Assembly: GCA_028274465.1 (NCBI GenBank)
Contig: CM051456.1
Span: 122,962,880-123,026,879, forward strand
DNA length: 64,000 nucleotides
Source of the DNA: Plantago ovata
Taxonomy: Eukaryota; Streptophyta; Magnoliopsida; Lamiales; Plantaginaceae
Direction: 5' to 3'
Shown piece by piece: positions 50,670 through 61,366 of this stretch (within the stretch, counting starts at the first letter, position 1; each line of letters starts with the position of its first letter). The notes below the pieces were generated by a model. That model saw only the letters and a list, made by a program, of their open reading frames with translations, did not search any database and was not told the origin of the DNA. The translations under genes and the position numbers were made by a program.

Positions 50670-52333
50670 ATAACTCTTCCACGTAATGTTATAATGTTAT
50701 TTGATCAAGAAAAATGAAGTTTAGAAAACCAACTCATGACAATTGAATCTGTAGCATTATTTCAATCACCAAAGGAATCACACCACATGGTGAAAACTGA
50801 ACACACAAGTACTAAATTTAGAAGTAACAAAGAAAATACAACAAAGTTTATTGAAACTTTAGTCTCCTTAAGCTTCTCACAGAAGGATAGTTAATTTGCG
50901 GATCCAAAATCAAATAGCCTTATCGATCAAGTAAGCCAGCCTATCAATTAGTATAATCAAGTGAAGAGTTGTTCTCAGATAACCTTTCCTTTGCCTAAGC
51001 TGCCTGCAGGTTGCAAATTCATGTTAGTAATTACGCTCAAATATTACAAGAAGGAGAAGAAAAGAACAAAAAATTTAAGGAAATGAGAAAAAGAACGAAA
51101 GGGCGACCTCTTTATCCCAATTTGTACGACAGCAAGCATAACCGTTTGCAATGTTGCACCCGACAGTATCCCTATCCAGAGGCCTTCCCCTCTAAGCTTG
51201 AACCAGAAACCCAACGCTGCTGCGATTGGGATGCCAAAAAGGTAAAATGCCGCCAGATTGACATAAGCGCCAATATGCTGCCAGCCACAGCCCCGAGCAA
51301 TGCCTATATGTGGGAAATATATGCAAAGTGTAAGCAAGTCACAAAGTTCCCATTCTCGATAGTTGCATGTATATTTTAGAGGTTAAATGTAATGTAACCT
51401 TGTGAAATACGCTAGATGAGAAAGGAAAACCTGAGCCATCTTTTTTACGTAGTCAACCACTTCTTCCTCGTTGCTGAAAACATAGCCAAAAACACTGCGG
51501 CTAGCAAATAGGCCTATGCTCACAATTACTCCATCCAAAGCTAAGAGAAGCATTAGAGCAACAACTGCTAGACGAGCTGCCACTGGCTTTCCTGCTCCTA
51601 ACGCGTTTGAAATTCTAGTGCTGGATATCATTTAAATATAAATGAGTTAGCTGTATAGTGTATAGATACCATATGCATGTGTTACTCAAGTACTCAACAA
51701 ATACATGAATCAGAAATTAAACATGGAGTTGAGCTATAACAACTATACCTTGCGGCAGCAGCCAATCCAAAAGGTATTGCATACAACGAAGCTGTGGTGT
51801 TTAAGCTGTCCAATATCGAAATTTGGAATTAGAATTTTTCCAAACAAATGTATATGACCAACCTTTTTGAAATGCGACAACAGAGTCTCTTCCTTTCTAT
51901 ACTTAAAATGTTATGTGGAAAATCAGCATTTGATACTTGTGAACAACTTACGATACAGAGAGCACTGAGGTCTCAAGCTGTGGGTTCGGTAAAAGGCCTG
52001 ACAACAATATTAGTAGTTCAAACGACCACCATTCGAGACTACAATAGCCAAATGTGTCGAAGTAATTAAAGATGACAAGATTGTCACTGAGAAATAGGAA
52101 CATATGAAGAGTTTGAGCTGAAAAATAAAATCATACCGTACCATTACGGCAGAAGGAATTGCGAAGCTAAAAAATTCTTTGATTCCTTTAAATATTTCCA
52201 TAGACAATGGGGCGCGAGTCTTTGCACAGGCAGAGGAATATTTCATGTATAAACTGAGTATGGCCACATTTAACCACATTGAAAGACCCATAGAAACTGC
52301 ACCACCAAGATTCACCAACCCCGAAGCAAAGAC

Positions 52334-53340
52334 TGTTAGAACATAGGAGTTACATAGGACAATGTAGAGATAGGAATGTATTACGAATGTATATCTGTCC
52401 TAGAATATAGCCTAGAATAGTGGCTTTCGTTGTATATATATATATCCTTGGTGATTAATGAGAAGACATCGATTCACATTCTTACGCTATGTCCAAGGCA
52501 CTCTGTCTCTTGGACTCCATCTCACTCCTTCCTCTCTTCACGATCTTGTGGCATATACTGATGCCGACTGGGCCGGTTGCCCCGACACTCGTCGTTCTAC
52601 CTCCGGTTATTGTGTTTTCTTGGGTGACAACCTAATCTCCTGGTCCGCCAAGCGTCAAGCAACATTGTCCCGCTCGAGTGCTGAGGCCGAGTATCGTGGC
52701 GTCGCTATGCCGACTGGGCCGGTTGCCCCGACACTCGTCGTTCTACCTCCGGTTATTGTGTTTTCTTGGGTGACAACCTAATCTCCTGGTCCGCCAAGCG
52801 TCAAGCAACATTGTCCCGCTCGAGTGCTGAGGCCGAGTATCGTGGCGTCGCTAATGTTGTGGCCGAGTCATGCTGGCTCCGGAATCTTCTCCTTGAGCTT
52901 TTGTGTCCGGTGCTCAAGGCTACGTTTGTCTACTGTGACAATGTCTCTGCAGTTTATCTCACCGGCAATCCCGTCCAGCATCAGCGTACAAAGCACATCG
53001 AGTTAGATATACATTTTGTTCGCGAAAAGGTTGCCCGTGGTGAGGTTCGTGTTCATCATGTTCCCTCTCGTTATCAGATTGCGGATATTTTTACGAAGGG
53101 GTTGCCTTTGGTCTTGTTTGAAGACTTTCGTTCCAGTCTCAATGTTCGTCCGCCTCCCGTTTCGACTGCGGGGGAGTGTTAGAACATAGGAGTTACATAG
53201 GACAATGTAGAGATAGGAATGTATTAGGAATGTATTACGAATGTATATCTGTCCTAGAATATAGCCTAGAATAGTGGCTTTCGTTGTATATATATATATC
53301 CTTGGTGATTAATGAGAAGACATCGATTCACATTCTTACA
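52334..53340 (+). mobile_element. internally deleted Copia retrotransposon
   Basis: LTRs at 52334-52485 and 53177-53340, starting TGTTAGAACATAGGAG and ending CATTCTTACA (right), flanked by target duplication AAGAC (52329-52333, 53341-53345). The LTRs differ essentially by an 11-bp tandem duplication (AGGAATGTATT) in the right one. Primer site, gag, protease, integrase and most RT are absent: the left LTR runs straight into the end of RT (YVQGTLSLGLHL). A polypurine tract (TGCGGGGGAG) precedes the right LTR. Inserted in exon 2 of MATE copy F, opposite orientation. Confidence 0.96.
52486..53182 (+). pseudogene. Copia polyprotein C-terminus (RNase H)
   Basis: Ty1/Copia RNase H: YTDADWAGCPDTRRSTSGYC, SWSAKRQATLSRSSAEAEYR, CDNVSAVYLTGNP, HIELDIHFVREK, HHVPSRYQIADIFTKGL. 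A 146-bp segment (52561-52706) is repeated in tandem (52707-52852); 146 is not a multiple of three, so the frame breaks inside the domain. The stop lies at the LTR junction. Confidence 0.93.
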
Positions 53341-53616
53341 AAGACAAGTAACCAACATACCAGTATGTGGAAGCAGATAGTAATGGAGGAGCTTAGGAGC
53401 ATTGGAAAGATCAAGCTTTGCATTTGATAGTACCGAATGAGTGGCTGAAGTGTTGCGTAACCAAATAGCGCAGGGATAAGCCAAATCATGAATTTCTCAG
53501 CTTCCTGTGAAATCTGAGGATCTTGACCAACGAACACGAGCACATTTTCCATGTATGTCCACAAGACGGATATTGGCAGGCAAACAATCAGCAAGCAGAA
53601 AATACCCGTCTAAGTT

Positions 53617-54623
53617 GGGGCTTTCTATTCTTAGGTCGGTTTCGTACCGACCTAAACATAGGTCTCCATTACATGATTGCCATGTGGCACGGGTACAATC
53701 TTAGCTATTTTTTTATAATTGATTAAATTTCATTAGATAAATATATTTTTACCCTTCTACCCATAGATTTTTAATAGTATATTTTAATTTACCAACATAA
53801 AATCAATATCAATCAAAATCAAAATCCCCAAAAAAAAAAAAAGACCACCTTAGTTTAACTATACTGTATTTATTGATTCGTCATCCTCTGAATTCTAACA
53901 TCATAAAATATTTTCTTGAATTCTTCAATTCACAAAAACTACAAATATGACAATGAGAACAATGTAGGAAACCGTAAAGATTTGTAATCATCAATGGAGC
54001 TAATTAGTTCATGAAACAAAAATTCAACATGGATTTGAAGATCGCCATGGCCGATCATCACAAAGCACATCTCTTTGATCTCTTTTCTAGATCTAACCAT
54101 GTTCTTCCCCAATTCAAAGGTTAATTAATTGTACTCCCAAAATTGATTACGACCGAATTCAGACAAATAAGTCGGATGAAGAAATCAATGGGTTAGGGCT
54201 CTTCAACTCTAGAAATCAATGGGTTAGGGTTCTTCAGCTCAGATTGATCTTTCTCGATGAATATCAATCATCATGTGTTTAATTGATTTGAATTAATGAA
54301 TTTGTAATCAATTAAATATTTAATTGTGATTAAAAAAGAAATTTAATTAGTTCATATGATTTATGAATGTTTTTTGTCTGGAATGTTTCAAAAAAATTTT
54401 TTTTTGTTTTTTTATATAATAAGGTCATTATAGTCTATTATATTTTATCTTGTTTTTTTAATTATTAAAATAATGAATTTTAACACATCGTACCGAAAAT
54501 TACATATAAAATGGCTTTGAACCGAAAAGAACAGACCAGATTGAATTAAGTGCCACATGGCAATTATCTAACGAAGACCTATGTTTAGGTCGGTACGAAG
54601 CCGACCTGAGAATAGAAAAGCCC
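53617..54623. mobile_element. Mutator-like MITE, 1007 bp
   Basis: Inverted ends of ~75 bp: GGGGCTTTCTATTCTTAGGT.. on the left and ..AGAATAGAAAAGCCC on the right. 9-bp target duplication GTCTAAGTT (53608-53616) / GTGTAAGTT (54624-54632), one mismatch. Each end carries its own hairpin (AGGTCGGT-loop-ACCGACCT). AT-rich interior without an ORF. Inserted in exon 2 of MATE copy F. Confidence 0.9.
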
Positions 54624-56333
54624 GTGTAAGTTTGATTCCCAATCTTTTGATATTGTTCAGCACTATATGCTTGCCCACTTAGAGTTTCCAACGCACACGC
54701 CATACCTAACTGTTTCATCAGGTGTCAAACGGTTCGTCAGGAAAATACTTTGTAATTCGTTTAACTGACAAGTCAAATACTTTCATTTCAAATCAGTAAA
54801 CTAATTTGATGCCAAGAACATATATATCGTGCAATGAACAATATTCAACCATCAGTTTCATGTAAATATGTAATGATCAGATGTTACCGAATAGTATGAC
54901 TATGGACATTCATGAGAAACTTCAAGCTTGATTTGTCCGAAAAATCCTTTGGGGTTTGTTTAACAGTCAATTGCCTTCATCTCAAATCAGTAAACTATGA
55001 TGCCAAGAACTTATCATGCAACGAATAATCGACTATCAGTTCCATGTAATGACAATATGATCAGATGTCAACTAATTGTATGCTTGGAAATAGCAATAAG
55101 ATGGTGTACATGAGAAAGATTAATCATGATTTAGAGTACACAAACAGATGCCAAACTGCACTAAAGACAGAACCATGGTCGAAAAACGCAAATAGTACTT
55201 TCAGATGAATCGACAAGCATGGTTTGAAATGTATCAGTTACTCTCTTTCCTCTGTTTAGTCAGACATGAAATGCATTCAAGAACAGACGGTGAAAACCTT
55301 AAAACGGAAATTTAGTCCAAGAAAAAGAAACCTAATCATCTTGGAACCGTTTATACGAACACTTAGGCCAACTTCAATTCATCAGCATAAAATCCCTATT
55401 CACTCGTAGTACTACATATCTTTCTTTAATAGTACTAGTACTTCACAATCACAATTAGTTCATGAAAATAAGAAGAAAAGAAAGAGAGAGTTAGATTTAG
55501 TACATACAAGAACACTGAAACCAGTGACACCAGCAAAAGAGGTGGCCAAAGCAGCACTTGAAAGGTACAGTTCACCCAAATGACCAACCATCATCAAGGA
55601 TATAACTTGGATCGATCATGTAAAATGACAAAGTCACAGCAGCCATTGGACCTGCTAAATAGCCCAACTTTTTCATCTCCTCCAATATCACACTCCATTT
55701 CTCCCTCTTCTCTTTCAAGTTTCAACTATAAAAACTCCTCGTCGTCCATTTTCTTGTTCTCTGTTTTGGGGTTACAAGAGTCTTGATTGCAATTTTAGTG
55801 ACTCAATTGTGAATTTGTGATGGACGAATGAACCTTCTTTGTCTGTGGAATTCAATTTTAAATATTTTTTATATATTCGTTAATGAGATACCATGATTAT
55901 GGCATGGTATTTAATTACTAGTATCCAAATTTAAAAAAAAAACAAACCAGTTTGACCTGTTAAATTCTATAAGTGCACCGCTCATTTGATCATGTAAGAT
56001 CATTATCAAACGTTTGCTGTGCAAACGTGGCTCTCCAGCCATATTTCTTTTCATTTGATGGTCTTAGCGCGTAAGATCACTTTTTTATTATTATTATTTT
56101 TTTACTTTTTCTTAACATTGTTTTCCCTTTTGTAGTATTTTTTTAAACTGTCTTATATTTTTAATTTTTATCTTTTAATCTCCTTTTTCCTTTTTTTATT
56201 ATTTATTTTTTATATATTTCACTATTTATATTATTTTAATTAATTAACGTCATTTAAATAATACTTTGTATGAAGTATGGAATTTAAAAGTAATGTAAAA
56301 AGAATAAAGTAGTTTAAAAAGAAATGGAAAAAG

Positions 56334-56550
56334 TGATAGAAATCTCCAACATTCCTCCGCTGGCTTCAACCTCTTTGGGGAGGCCAATCGAGTGGAAATT
56401 TAATATAGGGCGGAGTTTGTCTCCGGGGAGATTCGAACCCAGGTGGGCGTGAGCCAAATGGCTCTGATACTATGATAGAAATTCAACTCTCCCAAAAGCT
56501 TAAACTGTTGGGGAGTAACATAATCTAGTCATTTATATTAATTCTCCAAC
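56334..56550 (-). mobile_element. TRIM retrotransposon copy, one end truncated
   Basis: Minus-strand reading matches the TRIM at 37657: TTGGAGAATTAATATAAAT.. terminal repeat, then TAGTATCAGAGCC (primer site complementary to tRNA-Met), CCACCTGGGTTCGAATCTCC, and TTAAATTTCCAC. The second terminal repeat is reduced to TGTTGGAGA + TTTCTATCA by an internal deletion. Confidence 0.85.
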
Positions 56551-56764
56551 TAAAATAAAAGAAAATTTTGGATTAGACATAGTATAAGGGATGGAGATGA
56601 ATAGTATGATAAAGTTTGGTGTGAGTGGAATGCGTGTATATCCTGAGGGCTGATTTAATCAATATTGGGCTCATTTATTCTTCCTCTTACCTTAACATTT
56701 GTTCGTGCGGTGCATATTTAAATTAGAAAACATATATGTATATGTTTGTAAACAAATTTAATAC

Positions 56765-56925
56765 TATTCCGTATTTATTTATTTTTATGAGTAGAACATA
56801 CCATAGTAGATGAACAGGTCGTTAGCCTGTTGTTCATTACGAGCAGCAGGCCTGCTGCTCTTGATGAGTAGGACATGCGTCCCGCTGATCTGATACGTAA
56901 ATAAATAAATAATCTTATAAACTTG
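56765..56925. repeat. small foldback with perfect 20-bp palindrome
   Basis: GAGCAGCAGGCCTGCTGCTC (56841-56860) is a perfect palindrome; CGTATTTATTTATT and AAATAAATAAAT-type arms flank it at ~56771 and ~56896. Non-coding. Confidence 0.6.
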
Positions 56926-57589
56926 AATTAAATGAACATTACTTTATAATTTTCATAATTTGACCATTCATTAGTTCAAGGTGGCGACCATTCCACGTTG
57001 CAAATTTGTATTCTTAAGAGTTTTTTATTTCTGGATAATTTGTTATATCGAAGGAAGTAATGAATTTATTATATATGAAATTGTTTGTAGTACGTTTTTG
57101 AATTTAATACGTTTGGGACTTAATTGTAATATTTGAAAAATATATTATTATTATTTTTGTAAATTACAAATAAATTTCTAGCGTTTAGTAAAAAGGTTAC
57201 GACGTTTAACAACCCCTTATTAAATTGCAAGTCCGAGGATTCTCGTGTGTTGATTGAATGTTGTTGGCCAAATTGAATTGCGCAACACATCTATTATGTG
57301 GTTATAAAAATCAATTACCTTTCATTTGGTTTGGGATGGGAAAAAAGATGGATTTTCTTAAGATTTTGAAATGTTTCGTGGTGTTGTTATTTATCGTATA
57401 GAGTATCTCTTGATTCTCCTCAAATAATGTGAAATCGACTTAAGGTCATGCTAAATACACACTACTTTACTAATTACTAATTGATATTTATCATTCAAAA
57501 GGTCATGAAACATTGAAAGATAAAATCAGTTGAGGTAAATAATCGTATTTTGTAATGAGGGAGTATTTTGTAATTTAGCACCCTAATTC

Positions 57590-58603
57590 CCCTTCCTTCC
57601 CTTCCTTCTTCCCCCAAATCCCGATCTAGGGCACCTGAATCCAATCGCCCGTCGAGCGAAAACTCCCCCCACCGTTCCTCGCAAGTAAATCCAGTTAATC
57701 TCCTGTTCGTTGTTTACTTTTTGATTTCATACTCTGGTTCTTCTCTCTAATTTTTATTGGCTGTTAATTTTCTTAATTTTCATTGTGGAACGCTTCTGGT
57801 TTCGTTATATGCTCGCTCCTGTATCCAATCTGTTTATGTTTACTCGTCTACTGATTTGTATGATTCATATACGGAGTACACTGTGATAACCTGGATAGAT
57901 TGATTATCTGAATCAAATAGTATATTTGTGATGGAGAACATGTTTAATTTTATATATTAATACTAATAATTTACAGTCCTTTTTTTTTCTTTTTTTGGTT
58001 CATGTATCTACAGCACTCCATTTAAGGGTACATATCACTTATCAGAATGCTATCCTTGTTAAATACGCAAGGATGAACCTGTCACAACCATGAGTTGCAA
58101 GTGCATGCAATCATTCCTCAGACCCTTTTATGTTGAATGCTTTATACCCAGACTGAAATTGATACGTATGATTCAACGTTATTCCTTTTGTTGTGGTTAT
58201 CCTTATGAAGTTGTACTTGCCTTTTCATATCATGGTTGGTGGACATGCTGCTTGTGTACTGAATTTGAGTCTGGTTTTTCATGTTATTCTGTTGAACGAG
58301 TTGAGTCTTGTTTCTCTTTTTATTCCGTGGATATTTGATACTATTTGTTTTTTGTTCAGCATGTTGTGATGTTTTCACTTGAATGCTATTTTGAGATTCA
58401 TGTGCTTAATACCCTGAATAAGAGCCAGGGCAAATAAGTTGGCAAAGTTTGTTTTTCTGTATAAAAAAAAAAACTTGTTTTCATGTCTTACATGCTGTGA
58501 TAGTGCGGTGTTAGATTCGTGTGAGGTACTCTAAGACCATGAATCACTGGTTAGTGGTTACTGGTATCTAATGAATGCATATAAATTGTCTTTTTCCAGG
58601 AAA
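57590..58603 (+). other. 5' UTR exon and leader intron of ING gene
   Basis: A pyrimidine-rich leader at about 57590-57686 ends in GCAA|GTAAAT, and an acceptor TTTTTCCAG (to 58600) sits three bases before the ATG. So a ~0.9-kb leader intron is likely. Inferred from splice signals only. Confidence 0.5.
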
Positions 58604-59353
58604 ATGTCTATTGGTGAGGAATTTCAAGCCAATATTGAAGCTTTACCAAATATATTGCAAAGGAAATATGCACTATTACGAGATTTAGATAAGAGTTTAC
58701 AAGGAATCCAGCGGGAAAATGAACAGCGTTGCGAGCAAGAAATAGATGATATGAAGCGTGGTATTAAGTCTGGTAATGTTGCTCCGAATTCTTCTCTCCT
58801 CAAGTTCTCCGCCGAAGCTATGGATGAGCAAAAGCATGCAATCAGGATTGCTGATGAAAAAGTTGCTTTAGCTGTTCAGGCTTATGACTTGGTGGATGAT
58901 CATATTCAACTGCTTGATCAATACCTAAAGAAATTTGATGAAGACCTCCGGCGTGCTGCTGAGAGAGATAGCGTTGCTGCCAGCGGATCACCTCCGAATC
59001 TTGTTGATAACAATGCCAAGGCAGGAAGATCATCGGGCGAGGCAAGTAACAGGGGGCGGAAGAAGACACGTCTTGCGTCAGTAGCTTCCACTGTGGCAGC
59101 TGCTAGTGCCGTAGCCACAGCTGCAGTAAATACTGCTGCCAGCATGGAACTGGATATACCTGTTGATCCTAATGAACCAACATATTGTTTTTGCAACCAA
59201 GTTAGCTACGGGGAAATGGTTGCCTGTGACAATCCCGACTGCAAGATAGAGTGGTTCCATTATGGTTGTGTTGGGCTTAAAGAACAACCAAAGGGGAAGT
59301 GGTATTGCTCAGCTTGTGTGGGAACAAAAAGGCGTAGAAAAGCGAAATCATAA
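58604..59353 (+). CDS. ING2: ING-family PHD finger protein (ING2-like)
   Basis: Chromatin reader: plant ING proteins bind H3K4me3 through a C-terminal PHD finger and belong to histone acetyltransferase-type complexes in the nucleus. 249 aa. The N-terminal ING domain (residues ~1-105: MSIGEEFQANIEALPNILQR..DLDKSLQGIQ) is helical. A Lys/Arg-rich linker with RGRKKTR (nuclear signal) and an Ala-rich stretch follow. The C4HC3 PHD finger spans residues ~195-238 (CFCNQVSYGEMVACDNPDC, EWFHYGCVGL, KWYCSAC), then a basic tail. The Y/W cage and GEMVACD strand typical of H3K4me3 binding are present. Start chosen at 58604 because it follows a strong splice acceptor and matches the family N-terminus; an in-frame ATG 11 codons upstream lies in the intron. 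The whole coding region is in one exon. Confidence 0.93.
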   Translation: MSIGEEFQANIEALPNILQRKYALLRDLDKSLQGIQRENEQRCEQEIDDMKRGIKSGNVAPNSSLLKFSAEAMDEQKHAIRIADEKVALAVQAYDLVDDHIQLLDQYLKKFDEDLRRAAERDSVAASGSPPNLVDNNAKAGRSSGEASNRGRKKTRLASVASTVAAASAVATAAVNTAASMELDIPVDPNEPTYCFCNQVSYGEMVACDNPDCKIEWFHYGCVGLKEQPKGKWYCSACVGTKRRRKAKS

Positions 59354-61366
59354 TTCTCTTTCTGATGCTCAACAACCATGCCAAGTTTCTGCGCTTGTGC
59401 TAATGTGGGTGCAAAATGTAAGAACAATAAAATACATGCTCTGCGTTTCTGTTTTGTAATATATGTTCAAAAGTTACATTCATGATGTTTGCAAGAAAGC
59501 TCCGTTCTTGCCTAGTTTCATTAATGGGAAAAGTGTTGCCAAATGCCCAAATAGAACATCTTCGGAAAATCACAAATTACCTTTTACTTTCACCACCAAC
59601 TTGTTTTACCCATCCATAATGCAAAGACCATACTGCCTTGAATTGAAATATACTGTACATGAATGAGTAATTTGTACTTTAAAGGAGTCGTATGTATTTC
59701 ATCTTCTCGGTTTGGTCTGGGTCCATTACACTCTCTCTCTGCCATTATACTTATAATTATAATTATAATTATACATTTTGTCATTTGGATGTTCTGTTAA
59801 AGTTGATAGTTTTTCTTTTTTAATTTTTATTTTTATTTTTAAATAAGTCTTAACAATTTTATATAAAATTTATTTTTCTTTCATAGTAATATAGTAAGAA
59901 AAATAAAAAATTAATACCCACTACTAATATTATACTCATCTAAAAAAATAAATCAACTTAAATGTGACGGGGGAGTGTGCTCAAGTTCATACTTTTGAGA
60001 AAATTTGGTGCAGTCCAAATCATCAAGCTGTTTATGTGAGTCGAGCCTGATTAGGGTTTGAATCGGCTTGAGCTCTAGCGTATCTTATAGCTCGTTATAC
60101 TAACTAGCTGAGTATGGTTCCGCTCACGCATACCCGTTAAAGTTCGTGAGATATCACAATCATACAATTATTGGGGATTTTATTATTAGATTTGAAAATT
60201 TTATGTTTGCGTTTTATTATCCCTCGATGGATTTGTGATTTGAAATGTTAATTGTTAATAAATAATCTTGAATTCTTGAATCTTGAAATCCTATTTCATA
60301 TTTTTACATATCTTTTTTTCCCCTTTTAGTTTAATATATATATATACTCAGCTCGAGATTAAGTATTATAATAATGTAGCTCGAGCTTGAGTTTGAATTT
60401 TAACTCGTTTTGACGTTTTGTAAATGAGCTAAACCGAAACTTGACTCGAGTGTTGTCGTGCTTAAAGTATGCGATACTTTGCTAGATTCGTATAACACCA
60501 CTTATCAATCATGACATTTTGGCGGTCTCTATTCCCCAAATATACAATACAACTCAATATTTTAAAAAAGTTTATAATTATGAAATAGTGTCTTAAGTTT
60601 ATTTATTTTTGAATGTAAAATTGTAATTTATGATTTTAAAGTTGTGTTTGTCATGTTTGTAGTTGAGTGACCATCTGAGATATCCGTCCCAAAAGTTCAC
60701 AAGTTCCATCTGAATAATTATTTATTTTGTATAGATTTTTTTACAAAGTTAATAATTAAATACCACGTAGATGTTTACTTTTTAAGTTAAAAATTGAGTA
60801 ATGGCCAATGGGGAGTTCTAGTGAAAAAATCCTCTAGGCCTCAGGCGTATATAGAAAGACCAAAGACGCTCTTGTTGTAATCTTGTTTTTGTTTTTCTTC
60901 TCCGACAAAAAGTACCAAAATAGCAAGCAACCCTGCTGCGTGCCTCTCTCTTTACAAATTGGTCTTCCATTCCATTTGACGACGAAGAAGAAGAAACCTA
61001 AACAACAACCATAGTTAACCTCAATCAAATTAGTCCTCGGAAAACCCTAAATTTTTACCCCATTCCTATCCCCCCCAACCCAACCCATCCAAATCAAATC
61101 AAAAAATCTCTCCAATTAACCCACCAAAATCACAAAACCCAATTCTCCTGTCTTCACTCTTCTTCTTCTTCATCTCCTTCCCTATTTTCCCCCTTTTCCA
61201 TTTTACACAATTTTACTCTGGCGAGCCACCATAATCTCACCACCACCACCATCGTCTGTCTTTCTCGATTTCAATACATACAATTAAAACCTCATTCTTC
61301 TTCCTAAAATAAAACCCCCAGCTTTTTCTCACTTTCGAATTTGAATTCATATATCCAGCAGCTTAA
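59354..61366. other. intergenic, ING 3' flank and DDT gene 5' region
   Basis: 59354-59480 is probably ING 3' UTR (AATAAAATAC near 59427). (AATTAT)n at ~59752-59772. 60040-60460 has GAGCTCGAGCTT-type words like those at 23900-24260. 60960-61366 is C/T-rich leader sequence of the following gene. Confidence 0.5.

Larger units (their letters stand above)
50944..55749 (-). pseudogene. DTX/MATE copy F, broken by two transposons and several small lesions
   Basis: Sixth member of the array. Exon remnants (minus): 55749-55508, 54709-52137 (exon 2, interrupted), 52038-51952, 51805-51749, 51620-51431, 51303-51108, 51003-50944. Lesions: TAG at codon 8 after MDDEEFL; a 4-bp GATC insertion in exon 1 around 55608 that shifts frame; a Mutator-like MITE (53617-54623) and a Copia element (52334-53340) within exon 2; last base of exon 3 changed before the donor; a 49-bp deletion in exon 5 removing [11 protein letters not shown] and following residues; a 10-bp deletion in exon 6; and TAG as third codon of exon 7. 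Exon sizes otherwise match A-E. The 3' flank (50730-50930) resembles those of D and E, so F derives from the same duplication series. No functional product expected. Confidence 0.95.
55750..57589. other. intergenic with TRIM copy and palindrome
   Basis: AT-rich. Contains a TRIM copy (56334-56550) and a small foldback (56765-56925). The ING gene promoter should lie at the right end. No gene seen. Confidence 0.45.
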
